NCBI GenBank assembly: GCA_949294185.1 | Contig: CASFGA010000005.1 | Location: 62,001 to 126,000 of the forward strand | Source of the DNA: an uncultured Bacteroides sp. | GTDB lineage: Bacteria; Bacteroidota; Bacteroidia; Bacteroidales; Bacteroidaceae | Direction of reading: 5' to 3' | Length of the DNA stretch: 64,000 bases | Part shown: piece by piece, positions 1 to 9,311 of the stretch | Position numbering within the stretch: the stretch's first letter is position 1 | Layout of the letters: each line of letters begins with the position of its first letter | Position numbers and translations under genes: made by a program | Notes under the pieces: generated by a model | What the model was told of the DNA's origin: nothing | Databases searched by the model: none | Seen by the model: the letters and a program-made list of their open reading frames with translations, nothing else

Positions 1-2459
1 AATTCATAATGAGAAAAGTCCCCTTTATCATTAAATACAGGAGTCAACTGAGTCCAATTTTCATCAAAGGCATTCGATTCATCATACGCAAAGATTCCAT
101 CGTGACGATAGCCATAGAATTCACCAATCTTATGTCCTTCCTGCACATAAATGGCATTGTCATTTCCCGTATAGAAGGGTGTTCCATTTGCCAACTTATC
201 TATTTTACTCACATTCTTTGAGATATTGAAACTTACATCCCAATTCCAGTCATTTATACGGAGGACATTTGCATTGACAGACAACTCGAATCCATGATTA
301 TCCATTGCCCCTACATTCTGAGTGACACTGTTGTAACCCGTTTCTTTAGGGACTTCAGTATTGTATAACAAATCCGTTGTATGCTTTTTATAATAATCAA
401 ATATCACATTAATGCGACTGTCCATCATAGACATGTCAAGTCCTACATTAAACTGCTCCGTACGCTCCCATCCCAAAGTAGCTGAAGCCAGATTGGGAGA
501 CAAGCCTCCTACTCCATTATACATACCATCATCCGAATATGCAGGCCAATAAGCATAATTGCCTATCGATTCATTACCTGTCACACCATAGCTTACCCTG
601 AACTTTCCATCTGCAAGAAATGGCTTAGCCCATTTCATAAAACCTTCATCTGAAAAACGCCATCCCAGTGAAGCCGAAGGAAACAATCCCCAACGACTAT
701 CTTTTGCGAAACGGGAAGAGCCATCATAACGAAGATTGCCTGCAAACAAATATCGGCTCTTCCAATTATATGTGCCTCTCAGAAAGAAAGAAGCCATAGA
801 ATGGTCTTCCAATCTCGAGTAATTATCTCCTGGATTAAATTTAGTAGCCGCATTCACTGTCCATATATAGTCAGTAGACCATTCAGACCCTCTTACTTGA
901 GCATACTCTTCATACCATGCCTGCGTACTGTTACCAAACATAACAGAGAAAGCATGATCTTTAATCGTACGGTCATAAGACAAATAATTTTCATTCATCC
1001 AGTTATAATCCAAGTTCGTATAATCACTTCCCATTGTCTTGTCATTCTGACTGCCCAATGCTATCGGACGAAAATAATATTGTCTGTCCAAATCAAAAGT
1101 TCCAGACAGATTGGAACGAAACTTCAAATACTCATTAATCTGCAATTCTCCATATATCAATGCAGTTCCTCTCAAATTACGGGTTTGATGTCTTTCCAAC
1201 ATCGCAGTAGAATACATACTATTCTTTCCACCCACATTCTGACGCGGATCTCCCGTCGCTGTTATTGGATTCCATATCGGCGCCCAATTATAAAAGTTTC
1301 CTGTTACCGCTCCTTCATCTATTCCCTTTTGGTCAGAATAGGCAAACTGAATATTATTTCCTATCTTGAAACGTTTGGCAACCTTATATGAAGCATTAAA
1401 ATTTAATGTATATCGTTTAAAGTCACTATTAATAATAATTCCTTGCTCATTATAAAAACCAGTACTCAAATAATAATCCATCTTATCGGTCGCTCCACTC
1501 ACGCTTAAATCAACCTGATTTTTCTTAGCTGTCCGAAAGACCAAGTCTTTTTGGTTTCCGTCAAAATTCATATAAGGACGCAAGGGATCCGCATCCACAT
1601 ACTTGTCTTTCCCTGTAATATTATATCTTACACTATTGAACAGCCTCCAATCATCGGGAGTCGTCTGAGGCAGAATATGTGAAATGTTACTATAACTATG
1701 AATATACTTTATATCCACCTTGGGCTTTCCTATCACTCCCCTTTTTGTCGTTATGATTATAACACCATTTGCAGAACGAGAACCATAAATAGCTGCCGAT
1801 GCCGCATCTTTCAAAATTTCCATAGATTGAATGTCACCGGGATTGATGGCTGAAATATCTTCCATAGGAACACCGTCTACTACATACAAAGGATTGGTTC
1901 CAGATCCAAAAGTAGAAGTTCCACGGATACGGATGCTGGCTCCTTCACCCGGAGCACCCGAATTGCTTACAATCTGTACACCGGGAGCAGACCCCTGCAA
2001 TGCGTCAAAGACATTGGTTGGATTACGCTCAATGATAGTTTCTGAATTTACCGATGTAATGGCTCCAGTCAAGTCTCTCTTACGCATTGTACCATATCCT
2101 ATCACCACAACATCATCCAACATACTTGATGCCTCCTTCAATACCACATCAAGTGTCGTTCCTGAAACCTTTTTCTCCAGACTCTCATACCCTATATATG
2201 AAAAAACCAACACATCATCTTGAGACAAATTCTGCAATACATACATTCCATCTATATCAGAAACTGTTCCAACATCAGAACCTTTTACTTGAACAGTCGC
2301 TCCAATAAGAGGCTCACCCAATTCATCACTGATATGTCCTGAAACCGTGACGGACTGTGCAAATACCCTCCCCGTACTTATCAATGACAACATCCAAATC
2401 AACACAAATGCTCTCCATTTCCACAAAGAACATCCAATTTTAAAAAATCCTGCTTTCAT
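1..2459 (-). CDS. SusC/RagA-family TonB-dependent outer-membrane transporter (PUL A), C-terminus off window
   Basis: This frame is open from an ATG at 2457-2459 down to base 1, about 819 codons, so the last roughly 180 residues of a usual 1,000-residue SusC lie outside the window. The N-terminus has a hydrophobic signal segment ending near VFAQS. A carboxypeptidase-regulatory-like domain follows (VTVSGHISDELGEPLIGATV). Next comes the TonB-box/plug start DDVVVIGYGTMRKRDLTGAI, then plug and barrel blocks such as LYVVDGVP, ILKDAASAAIYGSRSANGVI and RWGLFPSASLGWRF. There is no STN domain, so FecR-type sigma signalling is unlikely. The family imports oligosaccharides across the outer membrane with a SusD lipoprotein, which would be expected just left of the window. 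The gene follows the GH115-like gene by 43 bp and is probably co-transcribed with it. The start is the only ATG before the signal peptide. Confidence 0.93.
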   Translation of the reverse strand, partial: MKAGFFKIGCSLWKWRAFVLIWMLSLISTGRVFAQSVTVSGHISDELGEPLIGATVQVKGSDVGTVSDIDGMYVLQNLSQDDVLVFSYIGYESLEKKVSGTTLDVVLKEASSMLDDVVVIGYGTMRKRDLTGAITSVNSETIIERNPTNVFDALQGSAPGVQIVSNSGAPGEGASIRIRGTSTFGSGTNPLYVVDGVPMEDISAINPGDIQSMEILKDAASAAIYGSRSANGVIIITTKRGVIGKPKVDIKYIHSYSNISHILPQTTPDDWRLFNSVRYNITGKDKYVDADPLRPYMNFDGNQKDLVFRTAKKNQVDLSVSGATDKMDYYLSTGFYNEQGIIINSDFKRYTLNFNASYKVAKRFKIGNNIQFAYSDQKGIDEGAVTGNFYNWAPIWNPITATGDPRQNVGGKNSMYSTAMLERHQTRNLRGTALIYGELQINEYLKFRSNLSGTFDLDRQYYFRPIALGSQNDKTMGSDYTNLDYNWMNENYLSYDRTIKDHAFSVMFGNSTQAWYEEYAQVRGSEWSTDYIWTVNAATKFNPGDNYSRLEDHSMASFFLRGTYNWKSRYLFAGNLRYDGSSRFAKDSRWGLFPSASLGWRFSDEGFMKWAKPFLADGKFRVSYGVTGNESIGNYAYWPAYSDDGMYNGVGGLSPNLASATLGWERTEQFNVGLDMSMMDSRINVIFDYYKKHTTDLLYNTEVPKETGYNSVTQNVGAMDNHGFELSVNANVLRINDWNWDVSFNISKNVSKIDKLANGTPFYTGNDNAIYVQEGHKIGEFYGYRHDGIFAYDESNAFDENWTQLTPVFNDKGDFSHYE

Positions 2460-2502
2460 ACTTTTTAGATTTTGATTAAAAAAGTTCTTATTTTAGGTTA
2501 TA

Positions 2503-4575
2503 TTACAGCGTCTCACGAATTTTACTCAAGCGAGTTATTTTTTGCGGAAGATTGAATTTCCCGTTTATAGAATCTCCCGCATACCAAGACTGAAAGACAC
2601 CTGTTTGGGTTGCATACAATGCATTTTTTGCCTTTTCCAAATGTAAGATTGCCATATCCAAATATTCTCTACAACGCTTCTTATCTGCCATACTCTTATA
2701 AGCCAACAAATAATTTTTCATTGAAACGCTAAGCTCGGCCATATACAAACAAGGAGCATACAAATTATCCCTAAAGAAAATCTGCCTATTCTCCGGCAAC
2801 CTCGACATTAACTCCTTACAATCTTCTGCCACCTGCCTAAACCGGGGAGCCGTCTTTTCCATCCCCGCCAATAAAGTATCAACCTGATTATTCCCTTCTA
2901 TGCGGAAGCTACGGCCTGGCATACGTTCAAAACCGATATCATGAAGAGGATTGTCTGTATATTCACGCCGCTCAAACCAGTCGGCTATCTGATCATATAC
3001 ACGTGAATAACGTAAGTCTTGAAAGAGATACTGCCGCTCCATCCCCGGAAAATCAGAGGGCTTCTGCTGCCAATAAGCATAAAAATAGTCATGATACAAA
3101 TCAGCTATCTCCTTCGCATATTTGTCCCCATAATACATGGCACAATAATCATATAAGAATTCATCCGTATTATAGATATTCATATTCCACATCATTTGGG
3201 CATTCGCTGACATAGACAACACAAATTCCCGCAAATTACCTACATTCACGACAGAAAAATCCAATGGTGCCTTACTGTTTACATACCTATAATTTGCTTC
3301 CATTTTCCATGGCCCTTCAGCAGGAGCCAAATGTGCGCCAGTAGATGTAAACTGTAGATTAAAATAATAACCCAACTTAACATGACTCGAATTCGTGAAA
3401 TTCACCAAATCTACATTAGGATAATGATCACGGCGGGCTGCCACAAAAGTCCATAACATGTTTTCGCCTACAGGCGGTTCCAAGTATCCGGCTGCAAGCA
3501 GATCTGACAATTCATCATAAAAAGTCATACGAACATACGGATTCTGCTCTCCCGTTATTTCCTTAATCAGTCCAAGCTGTATCCGAATCATCCGGTTAAT
3601 AACGTCCGCCCGCTCTTTATCCGTTTGAGGAGCATCCTCAAAAGCCGCCCAAAATGGTTGGTCGTTCTTACCTCGAAAAGATATTTGCCATAAGTTTTCC
3701 ATCCCCGAACGTTTCACTGTCTCCACACTATATCTCCAAAATTCTATCATCTCCCTTTCATTCGACAATAACAACTTAGGAGCTTTCATATGACGCACCT
3801 TCTCCCAATATCCATCCCAATTCAAAAAATTATTGTTCAATGCCACATGATGATGAGAAGTCAACACCAGACCATATTTTCTTAACAACTCAGCCTGTCC
3901 GTTCAATTTATAGTCAGGATAAGTCACTGTAGCTTCCAATTCCACCGTATTCAATTTCAACCGCAACATAGTTTCCAACCAACGCTCATTGTTTTCTTCC
4001 GACAATTTACGCCAAGGAGTAAACAAATCAGTATCATTGGGAAACCACGCACGATACCTCACCTGCGGAGACTTCTGATAATACCGATAAGAAGCCGGAA
4101 CAGCTATTGAATCTTTATGCTCAGGCTTCCATGAAGAAAAGAACCATAAAGGAGGAACTTCCAAAAAGCGCTCACTGAATGAATACACGGCATAAATAGC
4201 CCCTCTCATATCCTTACCCGACAGATATATATTGTTTTCTGAACAATCCACATCAATCCGATGAGATTCAAAGCCATCTAACTTATACTTATCTCTTGCA
4301 AATTTTTTCTGTTGACTTTCTGTAGTGACTACGATATTTATCTTGGCTCCATCAAGTATATTACTTTGCTTCGGATACCAACCCATAACTTTCTCAAAAT
4401 CCTTGCACAAAGATTCAACAGCCAACCTCAGGGGAGACGGCTCTTCTTCAGACAAAACAATCTGAAAATTTCCTCTATTCAAAACCAAATCCTGATGAAG
4501 AGGTTGGGCATATACTGTCGTCATACACACCCATATAAGACAAAAAGAAAAAAGATAATTTATTTGTGTCTTCAT
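2503..4575 (-). CDS. GH115-family-like protein (putative alpha-glucuronidase, divergent)
   Basis: A 690-residue secreted protein with a signal peptide of about 23 residues ending in TTVYAQ. The order of conserved blocks matches glycoside hydrolase family 115, which removes (4-O-methyl)glucuronic acid from xylan side chains: VRYRAWFPNDTDLFTPW (family: RGIFINDE...PW), MLRLKLNTVELEA, YGLVLTSHHH, WQISFRGKNDQPFW and FSVVNVGNLREF. It is shorter than usual for the family (commonly 800 or more residues), so a C-terminal domain seems missing. The acidic stretch after the barrel block, often WPDDN-like in GH115, reads MLWTFVAARRDHYP here, so activity or specificity may differ. The neighbour GH67 also acts on glucuronate linkages, which supports a shared substrate. 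The family call rests on recalled motifs, not an alignment. Confidence 0.72.
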   Translation of the reverse strand: MKTQINYLFSFCLIWVCMTTVYAQPLHQDLVLNRGNFQIVLSEEEPSPLRLAVESLCKDFEKVMGWYPKQSNILDGAKINIVVTTESQQKKFARDKYKLDGFESHRIDVDCSENNIYLSGKDMRGAIYAVYSFSERFLEVPPLWFFSSWKPEHKDSIAVPASYRYYQKSPQVRYRAWFPNDTDLFTPWRKLSEENNERWLETMLRLKLNTVELEATVTYPDYKLNGQAELLRKYGLVLTSHHHVALNNNFLNWDGYWEKVRHMKAPKLLLSNEREMIEFWRYSVETVKRSGMENLWQISFRGKNDQPFWAAFEDAPQTDKERADVINRMIRIQLGLIKEITGEQNPYVRMTFYDELSDLLAAGYLEPPVGENMLWTFVAARRDHYPNVDLVNFTNSSHVKLGYYFNLQFTSTGAHLAPAEGPWKMEANYRYVNSKAPLDFSVVNVGNLREFVLSMSANAQMMWNMNIYNTDEFLYDYCAMYYGDKYAKEIADLYHDYFYAYWQQKPSDFPGMERQYLFQDLRYSRVYDQIADWFERREYTDNPLHDIGFERMPGRSFRIEGNNQVDTLLAGMEKTAPRFRQVAEDCKELMSRLPENRQIFFRDNLYAPCLYMAELSVSMKNYLLAYKSMADKKRCREYLDMAILHLEKAKNALYATQTGVFQSWYAGDSINGKFNLPQKITRLSKIRETL

Positions 4576-4614
4576 AAACTTAAGATTTAAATATCACTTA
4601 ATGTTGTTCTGACA

Positions 4615-4648
4615 CAAAATTAAGAATCAAATGAACTGTTTATACAAA
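4615..4648 (-). promoter_or_regulatory. Candidate Bacteroides-type promoter for the GH115/susC unit
   Basis: Read on the minus strand, 4615-4622 is TAATTTTG, a full match to the Bacteroides -7 box TAnnTTTG. A TTTG lies 22 bp upstream at 4645-4648. The predicted start of transcription is about 35 nt before the ATG at 4575. The rest of the AT-rich 211-bp gap (4576-4786) shows no gene. Confidence 0.45.
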
Positions 4649-4786
4649 TATATTGATCGGCACTATAAAATATAAAAAATATATTCATTATTTATATGAA
4701 TATAAAGCATTTACGTTCATAATACCTTTTAAAAATATAAACCGTTCCCCATGATTTTACAAAGACAATTTCTTTTCCTATTCCAA

Positions 4787-6445
4787 TCATAACGCTATTT
4801 TCAACACTTGCTCTTCAAAAGTTTTGGGATCTTTAGCTTTATTCCGTATTCTGATTCTATAATTGTAAACCGTATTAAACGAGTAATTTAAAATTTTAGC
4901 AATCTGATTCGTGTCTGAAATGCCTAAACGAAACAAAGCATATATACGTAAAGTAGGATTAAGTGTGTTTTCACTTTCCAACGTTATCTGTTCTTCAGGC
5001 AGTAACAGGCTATTAAATTCTACAACAAAAGACGGAAAAAGAGAAAGGAATGTACAATCGAAGTCAATAAACATTTCTTTACGGTTATGCTGCTTCACCA
5101 AATTCCGAATCAGTACTTGAACCGACGCTATATTTTTTTGTCCTATTTTTTGCTGAGCTACAATACAAAAGCTTTCCAACTGATTGACCAGTTCAAAATA
5201 TAAATCTAAATAATGCCCCAAATAACAATCTTTTATCTGACTCACTTCTCGAAGCACCCGATTAGCTTCTTTCAACTTTAAATTCATATCCAATAAAGCT
5301 TTCTTGGATGAGCGAATCTTTTTCATCTGCCAAAATGCATTACCAACGGCTATAACCAACAGCGTTATCAGCATCAAGCTTCCTAAAAAACTTCGGAAAA
5401 ATGTCTGCATTTTCGTTTCTACCGTATCCAACTTTTTACCGACAAATACAGGAAGCAGTGTTCCTATTACATTCATACGATGACGAGTACCGTAAAACAT
5501 CGCATCATTCAATGCAATATTAATAAATTCAGAAGCCGTATTGAAATCTTTTTTATGATAAAACAGCAAATTAGCCAACCCTCTCAATGCAACAGACTCC
5601 ATAATGCTCCCCTCCACATCGTTTTCCACCGCTTTCACATAATAATTTATAGCCTCGTTATCCATATCCAACTGATGATCTATGAATGCCATCGTTGAAT
5701 ACAAAATAGAATGCCATTCTTTATCCCTTGAAGGACAATATTTCAAAGCCTGTAAATAATGCTCCCTTGCTTCATTTACATTCCCAGACTTCAAAGCTAT
5801 CTTTCCTTGAATATAATGCAAATTCAGAGAATCTGACACATAACACAATCCCATCTTCAACAATTTATTGCCCAACTCATTATAATATGGAGAAAAGATA
5901 CTGTCATTCGTATAATCAGCCAAATCATGATATGTCCTCCCAAAACGGATATAATAATCAGCCAAAACACTGTCAGGTAAAATTGCCTCTTCAATCTTAA
6001 TAACAGACAGGGAATCTATCGCCTCCTTAAAAAATCCTCCACGCGCCAAAACATAGCCAATACAGACCTGCGCCTCAATCAGCCTTGAAGAAGATGCCGG
6101 TAGCTTCTGCGCTATACGATAAAGTCTTACGGCACAGTCGTATGCACGATCAAAAGAATACAGCCGAAACTCATCATAAAGCTTTTTTACCAATACAAAC
6201 TGCTCTTCTGCCGACATGCTATCTTTATGTTCTCGCAAAAAAGATTCCAATAGAAAAACCTTTTCCTCTTTCTGCTTACGAAATTCCTCTTTTCGATCCA
6301 ATACTTTTCTTACCTTTTCTTTCACTGATGCAAACTCTTCCGAATCCGTCTGCCCAGTACATGAATCTGACAACATTCCTATAACAAACAGAATGCTACA
6401 AGATAATATAAGCGCCAATGCTGATAGTTTCATTCTTTTCATCAT
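4787..6445 (-). CDS. TPR-containing membrane regulator with C-terminal HTH (DUF6377-like)
   Basis: A 552-residue protein. An N-terminal hydrophobic segment followed by LSDSC could be a signal anchor or an unusual lipobox. The first 330 residues are helical tetratricopeptide-like repeats (for example HYIQGKIALKSGNVNEAREH). One membrane helix lies near residues 355-375 (LMLITLLVIAVGNAFW), then a coiled coil (KKALLDMNLKLKEANRVL). The C-terminus is LuxR-like helix-turn-helix: LGISDTNQIAKILNYSFNTV then YNYRIRIRNKAK. This matches the Bacteroidota family annotated as DUF6377, thought to act as membrane-bound transcription regulators. Its ATGATG start overlaps the GH67 stop as ATGA, so the two are translationally coupled. 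It may sense glycan from the periplasm and control this PUL; that role is inference. Confidence 0.8.
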   Translation of the reverse strand: MMKRMKLSALALILSCSILFVIGMLSDSCTGQTDSEEFASVKEKVRKVLDRKEEFRKQKEEKVFLLESFLREHKDSMSAEEQFVLVKKLYDEFRLYSFDRAYDCAVRLYRIAQKLPASSSRLIEAQVCIGYVLARGGFFKEAIDSLSVIKIEEAILPDSVLADYYIRFGRTYHDLADYTNDSIFSPYYNELGNKLLKMGLCYVSDSLNLHYIQGKIALKSGNVNEAREHYLQALKYCPSRDKEWHSILYSTMAFIDHQLDMDNEAINYYVKAVENDVEGSIMESVALRGLANLLFYHKKDFNTASEFINIALNDAMFYGTRHRMNVIGTLLPVFVGKKLDTVETKMQTFFRSFLGSLMLITLLVIAVGNAFWQMKKIRSSKKALLDMNLKLKEANRVLREVSQIKDCYLGHYLDLYFELVNQLESFCIVAQQKIGQKNIASVQVLIRNLVKQHNRKEMFIDFDCTFLSLFPSFVVEFNSLLLPEEQITLESENTLNPTLRIYALFRLGISDTNQIAKILNYSFNTVYNYRIRIRNKAKDPKTFEEQVLKIAL

Positions 6446-8505
6446 TTAATTTTCATCTTTTCTCTAAAAAAAGACATGGCCTCTGAATAAAAAACATATG
6501 CGTCTTGTTTTTCTTGACATAATGAATACAAAACCTCCAAAAAGCGGATTTTATCTATCTTTCCAGACAGCGACAACCATAAAGCTATATTCTCATCAGC
6601 TTGACTCACCCCGCTTTTCAGATTCTCAAGAAACTCATGCCGCAAACTATTCCCTGAAGAAAGTTTATAGTCCCAATTTACAAAATGAAAACACAACAAC
6701 AAATCCTCAGGGCAAGTCTTAATATCATTAAACAATGAACGATTTGGCTCAAAATATTGAGACACATAATCACTTCCCCTATTTGTCCGATCCGTACCTA
6801 TACCAATACTGTCAACCTTCCACTCCTTATGGACTCTTATATCAAATGCAGCTCTATAATGTGTTTCAATATCTACGGTCAATCCCAAACCATAAGGAGA
6901 ACTGCTTTTCAAGAAACTTTTCCAAGTAGGAAGCATCATTTGTCTGATAATCTTCACAACTGTAGAGTCACACCCCCATGTTGATTTTATCCATTCTTCC
7001 GTTATCTGTTGTTCTGCAAGCTCTGCATTCCATGCCAACCTGCCGAAAGCAAACCAATTGGCCTGAGCAAAATGATGGCCTGTCCAATTCAAACTATCTC
7101 CCGTATTGGCGACTCCCGCAATTGCCGTAATCGGAAATGGATATACCTTTCCTTCAAGTATATCAACAATACGCGCTCTTTCTCCTGCACAAAAGGTATC
7201 AAAGCTCAAGAAACGCTTCCAAAAAGGAAGCAAATAGACCATATAAGTAGAGTGCCCTGTATACTCCTGTGTTATTTGTAGTTCTGCCGCCATATTTGTA
7301 TATTTCATCGCCCCAAAAAGAGGTTGAGGAGGTTCTATTACCTGAAAATCCAAAGGTCCATTTTTCGTTTGCAACACCACATTATCGTCAAACAACCCAT
7401 CTAAAGGATAAAACTCTTTATAAGAACGCTTCATACGGTCTTTATCAATGTCCGGATTATATACAAATGTCCGCCAAAAAACAAATCCGCCATACGGTTT
7501 CAATGCTCGCGCCAACATATTCGCACCGTCCGCATGTGTACAATGATAATCTTGCGGCCCAGGCATTCCTTCAGAATTTGCTTTTACTAAAAAACCTTCG
7601 AAATCAGGTATCAACCGATAAATCTCCCTTACTTTTTCTTCCCACCACTTTTGAACAACCGGCTCGCGGGGATTAGCCGTTTCCAAACTTCCGACTCCTC
7701 CCCAAGCCTTCATTACATCTGGAGTTTTTGAAGGTTTCAACGGTGCTGCAAAATTAACAGACAAACAAACACGAATATGGTATTTTCTGAAAACATCCGC
7801 CAATGAAGCTATTTTTTTCAAATAATCAGTCCGCAAGAAGCGAGGATCGGCATTTACATTATTAAGCACCACACTATTTATTCCTATCGATGCATTTAAT
7901 CGGGCATAATCCCAACAACGTTTATTCACCACATCAGGCAATTCATTCCATTTCCATAAAGAATTTCCTGCATACCCCCTTTCAATGTTTCCGTCCATAT
8001 CATCCCAATGATTCAACATACGAAAGTCAATCCGAGGAATCTCCTTTATTTTCAACCTATCCAACGGTTCATGGCATTGTACCAATCTGATCAAACAATA
8101 AGTCGCATACAATAATCCCGCATCAGAAAAAGAAGAAATCCGGATCTGCCCGTTCTGATTCTCCATACGAAATCCCTCTTCCCCCAAAGAGCTATCCTTT
8201 TTATCTATCTGCATACACAATCGCGCAGCTTTCTCTGTTACAAAACAAGGAGAAAACGAAAGCATATCAGACAAACTTTCGGACAACTCTGACTTTATAG
8301 TCTCATCAAATTTACTTCCGGCCAAACAAACTTTACCCAACCGAGAAATATAGTATTGACGCAAAGTATCATTCTTTATCGGCAAATAATGCAACCATGC
8401 TTCTTCACCCGCATACAAACTTTCAGAACATACTTTCTCGACAGAAAATACATCCAAACATAATATACAAAGGAAAATCAATTTAATTCGCACCATATTT
8501 TTCAC
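6442..8505 (-). CDS. GH67 alpha-glucuronidase
   Basis: A 687-residue exported protein that should release (4-O-methyl)glucuronic acid from the non-reducing end of xylo-oligosaccharides. The GH67 hallmarks are all present: NHWDDMDGNIERGYAGNSLW, then GFLVKANSEGMPGP with the Glu that serves as general acid in the family. Next come DDNVVLQTKNGPLDFQ with the catalytic Asp and AELQITQEYTGH with the second carboxylate. Length is normal for the family. The signal peptide is about 27 residues, so the enzyme probably acts in the periplasm, where GH67 enzymes process imported oligosaccharides. It is the first gene of the coupled pair with the TPR/HTH regulator. The family call is firm; the exact glycan is inferred. 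Confidence 0.93.
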   Translation of the reverse strand: MKNMVRIKLIFLCILCLDVFSVEKVCSESLYAGEEAWLHYLPIKNDTLRQYYISRLGKVCLAGSKFDETIKSELSESLSDMLSFSPCFVTEKAARLCMQIDKKDSSLGEEGFRMENQNGQIRISSFSDAGLLYATYCLIRLVQCHEPLDRLKIKEIPRIDFRMLNHWDDMDGNIERGYAGNSLWKWNELPDVVNKRCWDYARLNASIGINSVVLNNVNADPRFLRTDYLKKIASLADVFRKYHIRVCLSVNFAAPLKPSKTPDVMKAWGGVGSLETANPREPVVQKWWEEKVREIYRLIPDFEGFLVKANSEGMPGPQDYHCTHADGANMLARALKPYGGFVFWRTFVYNPDIDKDRMKRSYKEFYPLDGLFDDNVVLQTKNGPLDFQVIEPPQPLFGAMKYTNMAAELQITQEYTGHSTYMVYLLPFWKRFLSFDTFCAGERARIVDILEGKVYPFPITAIAGVANTGDSLNWTGHHFAQANWFAFGRLAWNAELAEQQITEEWIKSTWGCDSTVVKIIRQMMLPTWKSFLKSSSPYGLGLTVDIETHYRAAFDIRVHKEWKVDSIGIGTDRTNRGSDYVSQYFEPNRSLFNDIKTCPEDLLLCFHFVNWDYKLSSGNSLRHEFLENLKSGVSQADENIALWLSLSGKIDKIRFLEVLYSLCQEKQDAYVFYSEAMSFFREKMKIK

Positions 8506-8543
8506 TACAATATCAGATAAAAAGATTATGCCCTACATATATA

Positions 8544-8576
8544 CAAAAATAGGAAAATAAAACAACCATTAAGAAA
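8544..8576 (-). promoter_or_regulatory. Candidate promoter for the GH67-regulator unit
   Basis: On the minus strand 8544-8551 reads TATTTTTG, matching TAnnTTTG. A TTTC (three of four bases of the -33 TTTG) lies 21 bp upstream. Transcription would begin about 35 nt before the GH67 ATG. The remainder of 8506-8693 is AT-rich with no gene. Confidence 0.35.
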
Positions 8577-8693
8577 AGGACAAAGAAAGGTAATGAAAAT
8601 ATAGGATTTGCCGAACGTTAGATTCTAATTGTCAGAACATTAATTTCAAATAAATATATAAAAATATAATTCACTTTCAACAATCAGCCTGAA

Positions 8694-9305
8694 TCAATCA
8701 AAAACCTTAAACTCATACCCTTGCTCCTGAAGCCACTCGATGGAGCGGGGCAAGGCGTATTTAAGGTTTTGCTCAGATTTCAGAGAATCGTGAAAAGTGA
8801 TGATTGAGCCGTTGCGCACGTAACGCTTTACATTTGCCAACACCTGCGGGCCATCCATCCACTTGCCGTAATCGCGGGTCACCACATCCCACATCACAAT
8901 ACGATATTTCTCGCGCAACCGACGATACTGCCCCCATCCCATGTGTCCATGAGGCGGACGGAACAGGTCGGTATGCAGATAATCATTCGCCTTATCTGCA
9001 TTGGCCAGATAACTCAAGCTTTTGTACTCAAATCCCCGGATATGATTAAATGTATGGTTGCCAATCCGATGTCCTCGCTCCACTACCATCCGGTATTCCT
9101 CCGGATGTTTCCGCACATTGTCCCCTACCATAAAAAAAGTTGCCTTGACACCATACTGGTCTAACACATCAAGCACCCACGGAGTGACCCGGGGTATCGG
9201 CCCGTCATCGAATGTCAGATAAACCGCCTTTACAGCCTTATCCATGCGCCACAAGGCACGCGGATAAAGCAGACGCAGCAATAAAGGCGGTTGTTCGATA
9301 AGCAT
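8694..9305 (-). CDS. Polysaccharide deacetylase (NodB/CE4 domain)
   Basis: A 203-residue protein formed almost wholly by a NodB homology domain, which removes acetyl groups from N-acetylated sugars using a divalent metal. Motif 1 is YLTFDDGP (catalytic base Asp and metal Asp), motif 2 is HTFNH (two metal-binding His), motif 3 is RPPHG, and the C-terminal ITFHDS supplies the His of motif 5. No signal peptide is apparent; the short N-terminal stretch PPLLLRLLYPRALW is hydrophobic and may associate with the membrane. It starts 6 nt after the DUF2723 gene and shares its transcript. Whether the substrate is peptidoglycan, lipid or a capsular glycan cannot be told. Confidence 0.9.
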   Translation of the reverse strand: MLIEQPPLLLRLLYPRALWRMDKAVKAVYLTFDDGPIPRVTPWVLDVLDQYGVKATFFMVGDNVRKHPEEYRMVVERGHRIGNHTFNHIRGFEYKSLSYLANADKANDYLHTDLFRPPHGHMGWGQYRRLREKYRIVMWDVVTRDYGKWMDGPQVLANVKRYVRNGSIITFHDSLKSEQNLKYALPRSIEWLQEQGYEFKVFD

Positions 9306-9311
9306 GTATCC

